A stretch of DNA of 64,000 bases from Cricetomys ansorgei (taxonomy: Eukaryota > Chordata > Mammalia > Rodentia > Nesomyidae): the NCBI GenBank assembly GCA_026225945.1, contig JAMJFZ010001133.1, positions 4,856,501 through 4,920,500 of the forward strand. The letters run 5' to 3'. Under the pieces are notes generated by a model that did no database searches, was not told the DNA's origin, and saw only the letters and a program-made list of their open reading frames with translations. This document shows, piece by piece, positions 1 through 12,900 of this stretch. Both the position numbers and the translations under genes were made by a program. The first letter of the stretch is position 1. Every line of letters starts with the position of its first letter.

Positions 1-389
1 AGTGAATGGCAGCTCAACTTGTAAATAATGGGCAATACCAAGAAGTGCCTGAAACTTCTACAGGTAGGGGACAACATTTGTAAGTCCCACTTGAACTTAT
101 CTATTTAGGCTTAGTTGAATAGGCAATTTCTCTCATATTCTATGTGTAAATATGTTCATCCTAGAGTTCCTTGGGTTCAGCATAGCATCACTTACTTTGG
201 CTTTGTAATACTACTTAATCCCTTTTATATCTCACTATCAGTGAAGACTGGACAGAACAGTAAATGTCTGTAATTCTCATGGATATTAAGGGAAGTTTCC
301 CAAGGAAAGTATGAAAGTGCTTTCCATGGCTTAGATCCATATTTTTGTTTGGGAACCCACTTTGTGGGTAGAATCTAAGTGCATACACC
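1..389. other. Unassigned AT-rich DNA
   Basis: No recognisable gene or repeat. It may include the 5' part of the RepX copy that becomes recognisable near 390, since the 5' limit of that family is not fixed. A 61-codon minus-strand frame here has no recognisable motif and I treat it as chance. Confidence 0.5.
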
Positions 390-1240
390 ACTATTTTCAT
401 TTCTTACTTGTAGAAGAATATTTAATCATTTAATACAGCAATATGACTGGTCTGGGTAAGGATCACATTGAAAGGCTTCTGTGATAGTTAGGAAGAGATC
501 ATAACTAAGGTCTATATGAAGGGATCACATCCAAGGGTCTATATGGAGGGATCACATTCAGAGGCCTGTGTGGTCCAGATGGCATGTAGAATTAAGGTTA
601 TATACCTTTAATCTCAGTATTCAGAAGGCAGTGGTGGTGCACTCCTTTAATTCCAGTACTTTGGAGACAGGAAGCAGAGCTCAGAAGTCAGTGTCAGACT
701 GTAAGTGACATCTGAGATGAGTCAAAGTGAAGGGCAGGCAAAGTGACAAATCAGAGGAAGAGTTGGCAGTGAATCAGAATGAAAGAATACCTAACTCTCA
801 GGATAGAGATCAGGCTCTCAGCTCAGAGAGTCAGGCAATATGACACAAACAGACAGAGGATAAGACATAGAGACACAGAAGGTAAGAGGCCAAAGCAGTC
901 TGAGGAGTCTGAGGAGACTGAGGAATTTGAGGAGACTGAGGAGTGTGAGGCAGAGACACAGAGGCTGTTCCACAGAAGTCAGAGTTCAGTACAGCTCTGA
1001 ATTCAGAAGATGCTGGTCAGAGTGGCTTAGTCAGCAGTAAGTATAAGAGGCTTAAAGTTCTAGATTATGTGGAGGATGAAACTGAATCTTTCTAGTTCCA
1101 GGTCTGGACTAGGATCTTGAAGTTTAGATTGCATGGAGGCTGAGACACTCTATGGTTCCAGGACTAAGGACCAGTGACTGAATTGGAGAAGAATAAATGG
1201 CTTTTTGTCTCGAATCAACGGCTATACTTACCCAAGACAT
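390..1240 (+). repeat. RepX copy A (RMER1-like composite repeat)
   Basis: This matches, by eye, three other stretches of the window: 4905-5640 (reverse), 35690-36585 and 41675-42328. Shared landmarks in order are GGTCTATATGAAGGGATCA, a B1-like CCTTTAATC-CAG motif near 609 and again near 636, GACATCTGAGATGAGTC, CAGAGGAAGAGTTGGCAG near 753, a GAGGAGACTGAG-type tandem stretch near 900-950, CAGTCAGCAGTAAG near 1030, and a 3' end containing CAGTGACTGAATT followed by AATAAA near 1190. The 73-codon frame at 779-1000 is a translation of this repeat and not a gene. The resemblance to rodent RMER1 is from memory and tentative. It could also be an unclassified LTR or composite SINE. Confidence 0.7.
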
Positions 1241-2038
1241 GTACTATTAGTTTCATTTTAGACTTTTTTATTTTTTAACATAACAACTTCATAGTCATCT
1301 ATTCTGTGTCAACCTGTGCTCTCATCAGACCCTTACTCCTACGACATATTTATCTAGTTTATACACAGTCTTATAACTGGAAAAACAAAAATCATTTTGT
1401 CATAATTTTGTGAAGTGCTCTGTGTATACAAATTAATAGTAATTCGCATGCTTTATATGTTTACATGAAATTTCATCTACATTCAGCTCAGACTCAGTGA
1501 TTTTGATAGTAATGCATTTTCTTCAATTCTATGTTAATGAAACTTGGGGCTTAAAAATTACTAAAAATAACAAATTAATAATATTCTTTCAATAAATTGT
1601 TTATGGTTGCTATCATCTAAAAATGTAAGTATTTCTCCATTTCTATTACATCTGTAAGAAATTTCCCATTGTTATTTCTACAAATAACCCTTCCTATTTT
1701 AATTGATTAAAGAGGAAGAGCAAATAAGTTAAGACATGTTACTGGAAACAAATACAGAGGTCTGGAGTGACTTTTCCTGGAAATGTTTTATGCCTTCAGA
1801 AATTCAACTTTTTCAGATTTTGCAGCCAAGATAATAATATGTGCCAAGAACATTTAAAACTATGTATTCAGTTTTCTATCCTACTGTTTACTCAGTCTGT
1901 TTAAATTTAACCGGATTTTAAGAATGAAATAAGCCTTCCTATACCTTGGACTAACCCTGTAATCAGTTTATATATGCCAATAAGAACACATTTTTTCAAT
2001 CTTAAACTGCATTCATTATAAATACCTAGACAAAAAAT
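1241..2038. other. Unassigned AT-rich DNA
   Basis: AT-rich sequence without a repeat, open frame or motif I can recognise. Confidence 0.5.
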
Positions 2039-2039
2039 A

Positions 2040-2103
<64 letters not shown>

Positions 2104-2130
2104 AAGAGAGAGACAAAGACAGAGAGAGAC
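2040..2130 (+). repeat. (TG)n(GA)n compound microsatellite
   Basis: About 15 TG units run directly into a GA tract with scattered AAAG and ACAAAG interruptions. The minus-strand 87-codon frame across it is a translated simple repeat (alternating Ser-Leu and Thr-His) and not a gene. Confidence 0.97.
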
Positions 2131-2544
2131 AAGTTATGATAATTACTCTAACTACACTTGTTGAAATCAACCTTGAAAAACTAAATACCCATGAGAGATG
2201 TTGAAAGCAACATGTGGGTATATGCTCAGAACATCTGTTTGCAATCTCTCTTATTTTTCAGGGTCAATATAATCAGCAAAGCAACTTCCTTATAAAATAT
2301 TATTAAAAATTTTTGTATAAAAAGCTTCATAATTTCTTTCACATACCATGTTTAATCTTCTGCTCAATAGCATGCCCCTTTTTTGGAGAGACAGTTGGTA
2401 GACGCCGAGAAAAGTCCATACATGTGTCAAAGTGAGTTTAGTCATGTTTTAAATTATTACAAGAGTTAGATTCTGTATTTATGTTGGCACCACCACAAAT
2501 TAACCCACTTTGAAGGATTTAAAGGTCTCAACCTAGGGCTAGTA

Positions 2545-2715
2545 TGAGGTTTTTGGTAAAGGAACTTATTATCAAATGCTTGAAATGGAACCCACATAGT
2601 AAAAGGAGAGATATGACTCCTATACTTTGCCTTCTGACCTCTATATGTACACTATTATATGTGCTACTTATCCACCTCACATATATGTAAATAAGCATAA
2701 AAAATAAAATCTCTT
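2545..2715 (+). repeat. Diverged B2/B3-family SINE
   Basis: The core GGAACCCACATAGTA, then GACTCCTA...TTGCCTTCTGACCTC and an A/T-rich tail with AAATAAG matches the 3' half of B2/B3-type rodent SINEs. The 5' polymerase III promoter region is strongly diverged. Family is fairly sure and subfamily is not. Confidence 0.6.
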
Positions 2716-3769
2716 AGAATATCAGTAGAAAGGAAGATAAATGAATATTGGGCATCATTTTTCTTTTAGTAGATTATAAGAAGAGTTAAAATTATCCATT
2801 TATCATGGACTATATAAATTATGTTATGCACATATTTCTTCTCAAATATCAAGTAAAAAAGTACTAAGTACATGAATTAAGAACAAATATCTTAATAATA
2901 GAGAATGTTCCCTTAAAACTCAACCACCACATTTTCATATTACCTGGAAATTCATCTTAAACTATACAAGAATAATGTGTCATTTTCTGGCAATTCTAAA
3001 CAATTAGAGAACAGAAATGCATAGAATGTACAGAAAATATAAGTAATTGGTCATATAGAGATTTCATTTTATGTTATACCTACAAATATAACAAAAAAAA
3101 ATGTGATCCCAAGAAAGCCCAGGAAATAAATATGTCATGATTTTTTTTAAAAATTGGTTTTAAACATAGTGTCTTAAGTCTTAGGCATGTTCTTCACCAG
3201 GAGCTTTCCAGCATTTAATGAAGCAAACATAGCACTAGGATTTTGTTAGAGTTCATCCATGGAAACAATGACCTATATAAAGCTTATCTACTAAGCAATT
3301 ATTTCGTTATGATTTAATTTATGCTTTAATTATATGTTATCTTTCCTTTGTTATCCTTAAAATATATTAGCTTATGCAAATATGGTACCTGATTTTAATT
3401 TGTATTTGACATAATTAAGAATAGAAACATCAATGCATATCGATATTTATGGAGTAACTTCTTCCTAAAGGTAGTTGTCTTTTAATCTGAAAGCATATTT
3501 TTGCTTAACAACTCCTCTATTCAAAGCAGTTTGTCTTATATAAATTAAAGTTGCTTATAATTCTAGTTTAATTGTTCAAGGTTGTTAGGTATATGTAATG
3601 AGAATAGCAAATACCTAGCCAACCACCCTAGGCTGGTTAGGTATGGATTTTAGAGGAGAACATAATACTTCCAATTTCCTAAATGAGTATTATTTCTAAC
3701 TTTGCTATGTATCCTCATATTCACAGATATGTGTAGAACTCACTCTTTATCAAAGAACTTTTTTTTCTC
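2716..3769. other. Unassigned AT-rich DNA
   Basis: No gene or clear repeat seen. The stretch includes short poly-A and poly-T runs. Confidence 0.45.
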
Positions 3770-4372
3770 CCCCTGAAGACTAAAAACCATAAGTAGTCAA
3801 AATGCAGAGTACAACTAACTGTAGGTAGCCAGACTCAATGGATTCGTGGACAATATAGTCTGACCACCTACTGCTCAGGGAGCATACTGAATGAAAGGGT
3901 GGAAAGACTTTAAGAGCAGAGGACCAGGGCAAGGTTTTTCAAGATGGCGTCTTCTAGACAGAAGCTACACCCTTGAAATCTAAAAAATATAGCTGACTAA
4001 CAGGACATGAACAATGACAACATTAGCAGACATACCAAAATGAGTTGGGAATTCTCACAGGGCCTCACCCAGAATGATGAAGAGCGGCAAGCAATTAAAG
4101 ACTAAGAAGAAATGGAGGATTAATACCCAGAAATAAACTCATCAGTGGTTATCCAATTCCATATGGTCAGCTCTAAAAAGATATACTCACAGCAACACTA
4201 AATGGGCTCAGCATGTTGTGCTCATATAACTATTCTTAAATGTATACTATATCAAAGAACAAGAGGCCATAAATTTTAGAGAAAGTGTATGGGGAATGGA
4301 AAGGGTTGAAGAAAGAAAGGAAGAGAACGTGATAGAATTATAGTTTAATTAAATGAAAATTAAGAATTATGT
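3770..4372 (+). repeat. L1 3' UTR end (Lx-type)
   Basis: The order of blocks matches rodent L1 3' UTRs: CAATATAGTCTGACC, GTGGAAAGACTTTAAGAGC, GACCAGGGCAAGG, ATGGCGTC near 3944, CAGGGCCTCACCCAGA near 4059, ATGGTCAGCTCT near 4164, then AACAAGAGGCCATAAATTTT near 4258 and an A-rich end with AATTAAATGAAAATTAAG. ORF2 is absent, so this is a heavily 5'-truncated insertion. Confidence 0.85.
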
Positions 4373-4507
4373 TGGATCTTTTAAATTTTATACATGTTAT
4401 AAATGATAAGTATCATTATGCCTTCAAACTTTATATATTTCATGTACACTACATTATTTTTCTTTTTTTTTTTGATTCAGTGTTTCAGGTAGGCATCTTT
4501 CTCTCTG

Positions 4508-4593
4508 TCTCTTGTGTGTGTATGTGTGTGAGTGTGTGTGTGTACAAAAGGATTAAATACACACATATATATCTATTAATTTACTATCTATTG

Positions 4594-4633
<40 letters not shown>

Positions 4634-4655
4634 ACACACACATATATATTGTATA
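4508..4655. repeat. TG then AC/AT microsatellite cluster
   Basis: An imperfect TG run (about 4510-4542) is followed after a short spacer by an AC run (about 4597-4642) and ATATAT. The 108-codon plus-strand frame over this stretch is simple-repeat translation (Thr-His runs). Confidence 0.9.
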
Positions 4656-4904
4656 TGAATCAGGTTTCAAAATTATGATGCCAAAAAGGTGCTAACTATT
4701 CCCAGTAAAGTGGAGGAAGTACCTGTTAAGAATTAAAGACCGATAACATGAGTAAGAATCACAGGCGATTTGGGTCTTACCCTTATCAAAAAAGGGAAGG
4801 GAATGTGAATTAATAAAGGGGCATGGTTTCAAGCACAATTTTAGTTGCAGCCATTGATTCACCAGATGTAGATGCATATTCAGGGTAAAAGCATTTTATC
4901 CTTT

Positions 4905-5640
4905 GCTAATTCAATCCCAGGTACTAAAGGGTTTCAACCTCCATACAATCTAATCTTCAAGATACGAGCTAAAACCTAGATGGCTTCAGCCTCTGCCTCT
5001 GTACAATCTAGAACATTTAAGCCTCTGAGACTTACTGATGACTGAGCCACTCTGATTAGCTCCTTCTGAACTCAGAGCTGTACTGACCAACTCATTCAAA
5101 GTTCTGGTTTAAACTGACCTTTTGAGCCAGCTGACTGTTTCTGACTAAACTCTTCTGACTTTGGCAGACGCTGGCTGACACTTGTGACTTCTCTGACTGA
5201 ATTCTTCTGATTGGCTTCAAACTGACTCACTATTTCTGTCTGATACTGACTTCTTCTGTTGAACTGCCTGTGTGTCTCTATCAGACTCCTCAGACTGCTC
5301 CAGATTCCCTCAGACTGTCTCTGTGTCTTATCCTTCTTGTCTTATTCTTAGACTGCTTGTTTTCCTATCGTGAGTGTTGGGCATGTCCTCACTCTGACTC
5401 ACTCTGCCAACTATTCTTTTGAACCCTTCCTAGCTATTCCACAGGCCCTTCAATGTGATCCTTTCCCAGGGCAGCCATGTTGCTGGATCCTCTACAGTTA
5501 GTTAGTTAATATTATCGGCCAGTAGGATTTCTCTGTTAAAATATTCTAGCAGAAGACTCCAAGTTCCTACAAGTCCTCTTCCTGTAATACTTGCACTCTC
5601 AGCCATTTTGATTTAGCAGCCTAAGACTTAAGACCTGAGT
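4905..5640 (-). repeat. RepX copy B (inverted relative to copy A)
   Basis: Read on the minus strand this gives the copy A landmarks in the same order: GGATCACATTGAAGGGCCTG (here near 5450), GAGTCAGAGTGAGGACATG, AGAGTTGGCAGA-like sequence (here 5388-5420), a CTGAGGAGTCTGA-like tandem zone near 5285-5320, and the 3' GAATTAGCAAAG near 4905. Similarity to copy A extends a little past 5480, so the element may begin nearer 5560-5640. It lies about 3.7 kb from copy A in opposite orientation. Confidence 0.7.
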
Positions 5641-5649
5641 GAAAACATT

Positions 5650-7374
5650 GCAAGCCAGGGAAATGGTGGCTGAGGCTGCCTGTTGCTTGAATTTGGTGGA
5701 ACAGTTCTGAGAAGTAGACACAGATATCAATTATCATAATAAAAAGTGATAGGAATTAAAGAGAGCTCCTAGGAATATAGCCTTGAATGCCCACTTTAAA
5801 GAACATAGTGTAAAAACTGGCAACTTCGTAGATATCTAGTCATCACATGAATGCAAATATGCACTTGCTTATCTGCATTTGTTTTCTTTTTAATTAAGAC
5901 TGCTTCAATAACATCAGCATTATCATTTATGTAATCCTGAGTTTCTTTCTGAAATTCAGATTAAAAGAAAAAGATAAAATACTCAGCTTTAATTTCACCA
6001 GTAGATTTTTTTTTTAATGTTTGGAAATCATAATATTTAATTTGTGCTGTTCTTAGAACTTTAATTATAAAGCTAAATTGTACTAATACCCATTAGGTAC
6101 GTCTTAATTGAAGGCACATCATATGTCTGATCTGGCAGTACTAATTGGTGTAATTAAATTCTAATATGCATCAGTAGCCTGATTTTAAAAAGTGAGTAAG
6201 AAGCAGATAGAAATGACTGAGTCCTTGGAGCTACGTGGATTTGACATACAGACACACATTTCTGTTTGTAACATGCATTTCTCGAGAACAACAAATTACT
6301 AAACTCATTTCAAAATAGTTTACCATTGAGCTTGAGATGCAGAGTTCAGGCAGAGTGTCTGAGCCTTGCAGAATGACTTCCAGAGGGAGAATCAGATGGC
6401 AGTTCCAGAAAGACAGCCCTATGCCCACTCAAGTCCTTATGTAGATCAGATCCTTTGAGATTCCATATATTCTACATTGTAATATGGTCTAATGAAATTT
6501 CAAAGTCATTGAATTCCAAACTATGGAGTTCCTTATGGACCTAGGATAACATTGCTGCCCATCACTCAGAAATGGGCTTCAAACCAAGCAAACATACTAT
6601 TTGCATTCTTTAAATACTCACTGAGTTTGATTCCAGGATCTTCTTTCATACAGAAAATTTGAAAGTGAATATTTATGAATATATATTTAATTTTATATTT
6701 CTAGTTAAATTAATAAAGAAATACTATATGCACAGTAGGTATTTTACATTATAGATAACTAAGATACTAAATTACATTTGTTATAAATTTCCTACTAGAA
6801 GTATTTTCTAAGAAAACCATATCAATGTATTTTTCAAATGAATTCAAATTCATCTTTTCAGCATCAATCTCAACAACATTACTAATTTACTAAAGTGTTT
6901 TTGCTTATGAATGAATACATTTACTCTTCTGCTCAGTTTTAAGCATGTGTAAGGTTTATCTCCCTGGAGATAGGCTCAGGACTGAATTGTGTGCAGTTGA
7001 CTGGGCGATGCATTGAACTTAGTAATCTCATACTGAGTGAATGCTTTTTAGTTGTCATTTAGACATTTTTAACTTATTTTAATCAGGGTGTAATCTTCAT
7101 TTGCATTTGGGCCCTACAAATTCAAAATAAGGTCAAAATGTTGTTAAATTTTAATGTAATGAAACAGTGTTTATGTCTACATAGCTATTCATTCTTAAAA
7201 AAAAGACATTTGGCAATTTTCAGTTTATTTTTTTAAAGCTGGACAAATTTCAAATTAAAAAAAAACATAGAGAAAAAGTTGCTAAAGATGTGTATAGTAT
7301 TCTATAGATATTGCAGTACCATAGTTACTATTTGTATAAAACAAAGAATGTTATTATGATATTTTGATACTTGT
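5650..7374. other. Unassigned AT-rich DNA
   Basis: Mostly unique-looking sequence. A segment at about 6050-6190 carries several TTTAATTA / CTAATTG / GTAATTAAAT and ATGCAT words of the homeodomain/POU-binding type, but motif content alone proves nothing. An ATTTGCAT octamer lies near 7099. No gene seen. Confidence 0.45.
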
Positions 7375-7830
7375 ATATAATGTCTACTAATCATATTTCC
7401 CATCAGTCTCTCTTATTCCCATCTACATTGTCCCTAGTCTCATCCCCACCAATATTCCTTCTTATACATTCATGTCTAATGAAAGTCAATTTACTTTCAA
7501 CATGTAAGAAAATGCGGTTTTGTAATTTTCTTTCTCTCTTTTTTAGCTTAACACAATCTCTGGTTCCATCTAATTTTGTGACATTATAAATTTTACCTTT
7601 GAACAATACTCAATTCTATGTACATATGCCGTATTTTCTTTGCTTTTATTTCTGTGATGAATATCTAGGCTGACTTCATAGCCTGTTATTGAGAACAATG
7701 TCACAATGAGTAAGTCTTTGTGGTATCTCTATTGTATAATAGTGTTAATCCCTTAGGGTATAATGGTTCTGGAAAAACTTGATGTCCCTTGTATGAAACT
7801 GAAACCAGTACCATATCCCTCACCCTATGC
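7375..7830 (-). repeat. Old L1 3' fragment
   Basis: On the plus strand the order is TCATGTCTAATGAAAGTCA, TTTTAGCTTAACACAATCTC, TTCCATCTAATTTTGTGACA, CAATACTCAATTCTATGTAC, ATGAATATCTAGGCTGACTT, GAACAATGTCACAATGAGTA and GTATCTCTATTGT. This is the familiar antisense order of mammalian L1 ORF2-end/3' UTR sequence (the stretch usually containing 'attccattgtgtatat' and 'attgtgaatagagc'). The overlapping short open frames on both strands are not genes. Confidence 0.7.
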
Positions 7831-8849
7831 AATGTTTTTGTATTTGGAATGGAACATTCATTACTGAAATATATCCTATGAATCTAGGAACTTAAACTAA
7901 TCCAATCTAAATAAAACCTTAATCATAATTTTATCATATTTGAGAGATTTATTTTCTATGTAGAAATATAGACAATAAAGCTTAAAATATTATGAAGAAT
8001 TTATAGTAGACTATTCATAAGTTTGGGGTTATCAGATGATATTAAAGGAATTCAAAATGAGCAAAATTTAAAAGAAAATATGTCAGCTGATAATACATAG
8101 TACAAATTAAAATTTTCTGACTATATTCTTAAAAGTTAGATGAGTAATAAGAGCAAAAGATACCCAATCCAAAATACTGACAAGATAAATTAAATTATTC
8201 ATGAGAAAATTTTGCCAATAATAAAATGTTTTACAAATAATTCATACAATATAAACAAGGCTTATGAATAGGTTTCAAATACTGATTTACTTTCACTAGT
8301 AATTATATAATATTTATAAATATATTTAATAATACCAGATAATTTATAATTTTTATAATATTATAAATAATAATTATAATAATATTATGATAATAATTTC
8401 TGGTGTATTCACATGTCCTATACAACCTTAGATTATATTATTGAGTTGGGGAACAAGATAAATGATTGAGCAAACTTGAAACCCTATAGCTTCTAATTGC
8501 TTAGCCAAATAGTCCTAAAAATACAATATGAAGCAGATCACCCCATGAAGACAATGGTGTGATTTATATATCCATCAGGAAAGAATGGAAGAATAGTACC
8601 TGCTGTCACTACAAGATGGAATATAGAAGATAATGACAAGGAAGGAAAAACTGGTATTGAGAATATTAGCACACAAATTTAACCTACAAATGAAATTAGA
8701 GTTAAAAGCTGGCTATAACTGACATTCTCCTTGGGTTAAAAAGGAGTAGATATTTATATATATATATTAGAATTATGTAGTAGAAAATATACAGAAATTA
8801 TAAATTTTTGCATACTTTAAACTATTTTTGTTTATTTTAATTTATTTTA
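7831..8849. other. Unassigned, very AT-rich
   Basis: Includes a low-complexity TATAA/AATAAT stretch at about 8300-8400 and a short TA run at 8755-8767. No gene seen. Confidence 0.5.
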
Positions 8850-9057
8850 CATATATGAATGTTTTGCCTAATGCTGTGTGTTTTACACCACCTGCATGCC
8901 TGGTGCCCACTGTTGCTAGAAGAAATAGTCAGAAGTCCTGAAGTTGGAGTTACTATGAATAGTTGTAAGCTCCTTTGTGGATGCTGGAAATAGACTCTGG
9001 ATCCTCCACAGGATAAACAATTGGTCTTAATCCCTAAGTCATCTCTCTAGACCTGTG
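8850..9057 (-). repeat. B3-type SINE
   Basis: The antisense order TGCATGCCTGGTGCCCAC, GTCCTGAAGTTGGAGTTAC, TTGTAAGCTCC, TGGATGCTGGAAATAGACTC, then CCCTAAGTCATCTCTCTAGA is characteristic of B3/B2 SINEs. The last block is the diverged polymerase III A-box end. Confidence 0.85.
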
Positions 9058-9379
9058 CAAATATTTTTTTAAAGATAAAATCAAGTAGACAGCAAGGAAG
9101 AATTCTCAACGATTAATTTAGCTAGAATCATCATATCAATCCATTATTAGGGACATTTGACATGATTTTTGAAATCATTCTAAAGGTAGGAAGGAATTTT
9201 TTTTAAATTGGGACACCATCATAAAGTATTTTTGGCAAAGTAAAAATAATAGTTATCATTAGTTATCAAATGTTTCCTGAAATGTTATGCTCTGTTTTAT
9301 GTGCACTGTACTGGTTTCTTTTCTGGTTTCTACAATTTAATATCTGACAAGAATCAACTTAATGAAATATTCTGGCTTT

Positions 9380-9655
9380 TAGTTTTCAGGGAGAGGTATT
9401 TCTAAGTGAGAAAATATGGCAACAGGAGCCTGAAGTATCTGTCTTCATTGCTAACATAACCTTTAAAGAAGACAGGAAGTGGAGCTTTTCTATAGACCCT
9501 TAAGGACAGCCCCTGATGACTCAATTCCTCCAGCAAGGCTACACTCCTAAAGCTTCCACCACCTTCCAAAACAGCAGAACCATGTATGAACCAAGTGTTC
9601 AACAACATGAGCTTGTGGGGGACAAGTGCCATTCAAACAACAGTCTGTTTTATGA
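9380..9655 (-). repeat. MaLR-type LTR fragment
   Basis: TTCCTCCAGCAAGGCTACAC, then CTTCCACCACCTTCCAAAAC, CCAAGTGTTCAACA and TGGGGGACAAGTGCCATTCA match the antisense end of the rodent MaLR/ORR1-like LTR that also occurs at 16110, 17222 and 37488. The part left of about 9480 is weaker. The 76-codon minus-strand frame is a by-product. Confidence 0.7.
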
Positions 9656-11234
9656 CTTCTAAACCAACACTCAATATGCACATCACTTGATACCTATGAG
9701 TGTTCATAGTTTGAAGTTAAGGAAGCCAGCATGTCATGTCATGTGACAATACAGTTTAAACCAGATATAAATATTTTAATATCATATCTAATTACCTACA
9801 TCTTAAATCAGAAATAATAAACTTAATAGCTCTGATCTAAATGCATTTCCAAAATTATGTTGGCTATTATAGTGCTGGCAAGCAAGACATGCTTTGTGCT
9901 TTCATTTTAATCTTTGTTGTTTTTAATGTTTTTACCTGAAGAGTATTTCCTATATTTGACTATTTGAATACTAAATTCCATTACATCGATTTTCTGTTCA
10001 TTCTGATTAAAAAACAGGTAGTATGGTAGCTTTGGCCACTGATCAAGTCAAGTGGCTTCATTTCCCACGAAGGTTCAATCCTCTATTTAACCAGAGTCCT
10101 TCTGTTGCTTAGTGACATTAAACATTATGTGTTAATGACCTTTATTTGTGTCCTTTGATTAGCTACTCTGAGACACAAAAAATTGAAAATGAGTGTTTCC
10201 CAAGGAAAATTGATAAAATGCTTTTCTTCCTCTGAGAATTATGACTCAATATCAAATATTTCCTAGGTCTCCTCACTCTACATTTCATCCAAGCTTTGTT
10301 AAAATATCACATTCTTTCTTCCCATGGATTCTCTGTGTGTGCTGTGGACAACCCTGGATATACCATAAAGGCTTTTATGACCATTGGAAGATAATTTAGG
10401 GAAAATAATGGCAAAGAGAAAATGGATGCAACTATAGTATATTTAGAAAAAAATATTAAAATAGAATTATGCCAGAATGATTTCTTAGTAATTTTTTCTG
10501 GACAGTTCAAACATTTCAACTAAAATATGAACATAACTATGAAGGTCAATACTGACTGCAAAAGGTTCCAGTAGAACAATTTCTCTTTTGTCGGGTCAGT
10601 AGCATCTACAATATATAGTTATAAAAGAAATAAATATTAATATTGACTTATCCAATCAGCTTTTACTAAAAAGCTATATTCTGAGTTTTGTAAGAGATTA
10701 TATTGTATATACTCAAATATGTCATTGTTTTATATGTTTCTTTTAATTATGATCATTAACTATAAAATAATTTCCCAAGAACTTTAACATTGCTTAGCAT
10801 AAAAATATGTTAAATCATCAAGAAATATCCCAACTGATATATACTCATCACAAAATAAAATACAATCTTCAGAACTTTGACATCCCAAATTATCTTTCAA
10901 ATATTTCTAGAGAAACACAGTTTCAGTTTTAAACATAAAATGTTATAAACTGACAATCAATTTCCTAATTTGTATTTTAGGTTTTATCTTCTCACATTTT
11001 GTGTATTTTCCAAATGTAAGGTAAACAAATGTCTATTACTCTGGATATAAAGAGTAGGCTAAGCTTTTCATACCTTTTCAAATGTGTTCAATATATTTTT
11101 TTGGGAGTAGCTTCATTTATGCCCACATTTATGGCCTCCTGGACTACACGTAGAGTCATAAAAAGGACGTTAATTATCTTCCTCTAACATGCTCCTTTTA
11201 ATCATCTCTCATTCAACTTGAAAGTTGCCATTTT
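9656..11234. other. Unassigned AT-rich DNA
   Basis: No repeat or gene that I can support. Open frames are short and lack recognisable motifs. Confidence 0.45.
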
Positions 11235-11340
11235 CTAGTTGGTGTTCTATAATCTCCAAGGATCCTTAGGTCTTTACCCAGGTCCTATTGTTTTCATAGA
11301 AAATGTTTCTTTTATCCACTGATCCATCTTTCCAGTTGTG
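11235..11340 (-). repeat. Diverged B2/B3 SINE 5' end
   Basis: ACCCAGGTCCTATTG, then TTTTATCCACTGATCCATCT and TTCCAG resemble the antisense B2/B3 5' region, usually 'aggtcctctgg ... accactgagccatctctccag'. The match is short and diverged. Confidence 0.5.
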
Positions 11341-12074
11341 CAAACACTTTACACTTATCCTAAATATAAAATTAATAACTTTAAGAAACTTAAAGAATTA
11401 TGTTAAAGCTGTCTAGATAATATAGGATGCTCAAATTTAAGTAAAATTTTCGTTGTGTAGGGTAGAGAAAATCTAGGAGTTGTCGGCCATCCTGAATTGA
11501 CATTTTCCTTCTGCACCAGTGATGCTCTGGTTTTAACTAGCATACTGCAATAGTGGCACATTCACACCTGTGAGTACTCAATCTGAATAATTGGAATGAC
11601 TGAGTGTGGATTTTGAATCACGTGAAATTCAACCTGAAATTCAGTGATTGATGTATAGGTGAAAAGGGCAACACCTGCATCACCAGGTTTTTGGGAAGTC
11701 TGTGGGTGGGTATGAACATAGACAGGCTGAGACAGAAGTAAATAAAAATGGGACAGACAGACTCTCTGCTAACTCCTTAAGGAAGACCAGATGCTTTTGA
11801 AGTGAGGATACACTAGGGATTTGGAAAGTCTTATACATGAGAATGTATTTCTAAAGGAGATGGGGAGGAACACTTTACCTAAGAAGGAAATGATTACAAA
11901 TCACAACAAAGGGAAAAAAAAGACCTAACATTTTTGCTGTTTCACAATGATGGTATCCATTTCCACATTTTAAGAGGCTTTGATACTCTTGACTATTCCT
12001 TCATGTTTCTTTTAACTTTGCCATATTAGAATTTATTTAATTTTGAATTTATTTTCATTCCATTATACTACTCT
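11341..12074. other. Unassigned DNA
   Basis: The part at about 11480-11860 is less AT-rich than its surroundings and may be an old repeat that I cannot name. No gene seen. Confidence 0.4.
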
Positions 12075-12445
12075 CCCAGTTTGCTTTCTACTGCTGTAAT
12101 AAGCATGGTAACCAAACCAATCTGGGGAGGAAAGAGAATATTTCTGAGATCACATTTCATTGCTGGAAGTGAGAATAGGAACTCAAGCAGAAACCACTGA
12201 AGAATGATACTTAATGGCTTGCACATGAGCTCAGGCTCAGATACATTTCTTACATAGCCAAGACCCACTTACTATGGGTTGGTGCTGTCCACAGTGGGCA
12301 GGCCCCTCCCACATTGTTCATCATTCAGCACAATCTCTCACAGATATGGGAATGGGCTGATTTGTTCAAGACAGTTCTTCAGTGAAAGCTGTCTTTTGGG
12401 GTGACTATAGATTGTGTCATGTTGACAATAAAAATTAATCAGAAC
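12075..12445 (-). repeat. Solo MT-type MaLR LTR
   Basis: The antisense order matches MTD/MTE-like LTRs along the whole length: TTTGCTTTCTACTGCTGTAA, AACCAATCTGGGGAGGAAAG, GGAACTCAAGCAGAAACC, ATGGCTTGCACATG-like, CACAGTGGGCAGGCCCCTCC, CACATTGTTCATCATTCA, and a final TGTGTCATGTTGACAATAAA. No internal region or partner LTR is attached, so it looks like a solo LTR. The 66-codon minus-strand frame is a shadow. Confidence 0.85.
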
Positions 12446-12719
12446 AACAAGTTGTTTTATATTTTTTACAATATATTAGTTTAGTTCAATTTATGAGTTA
12501 CTGCTAATAGTGAAAACATTATTTTTGAACTTTGATTAGGTCAGAAGTTAACAAAATTTTATGTAAAGGAATGTCTACCAGCAGAAACAAGGTAAAAATT
12601 TAAATTGATGAAAAAATTATCAAATAGATGCTTTTACGTATATCCAAACGATAAACTACAGAGCTATTCTGAAAAATATTTATCACATTTTTAGTGATAA
12701 GTGAGGTATGAGACTATTT

Positions 12720-12900
12720 TCGAATGATCTATATAAATTTGAGAGAGGGAAATTTCTTAGATCAGGTACTAAGCTAATGTTAGTGACTTCTGGGAATACT
12801 ATGGAGATAGATGAGGGGAGATGGGAGAGTGAGAGAGGAAAATTAAGGAGAGAGTTGAGGAAGAAGAGGGAACAGAGGAGACAATTTTGTAGAGATGGAA
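12720..12900. repeat. Purine-rich low-complexity tract
   Basis: A GA-rich plus strand with GAGGGGAGATGGGAGAGTGA and AGGAAGAAGAGGGAACAGAG gives long open frames on both strands (about 80 codons each) because stop codons are depleted. The predicted peptides have no recognisable domain. Confidence 0.6.

Noticed and set aside
3600..3650. Possible stem-loop around AACCACCCTAGGCTGGTT
   Set aside because: Arms are only five bases long; expected by chance.
4369..4695. 108-codon plus-strand open frame
   Set aside because: It translates the TG/AC/AT microsatellites and their AT-rich flank; Thr-His and Val-Cys runs, no domain.
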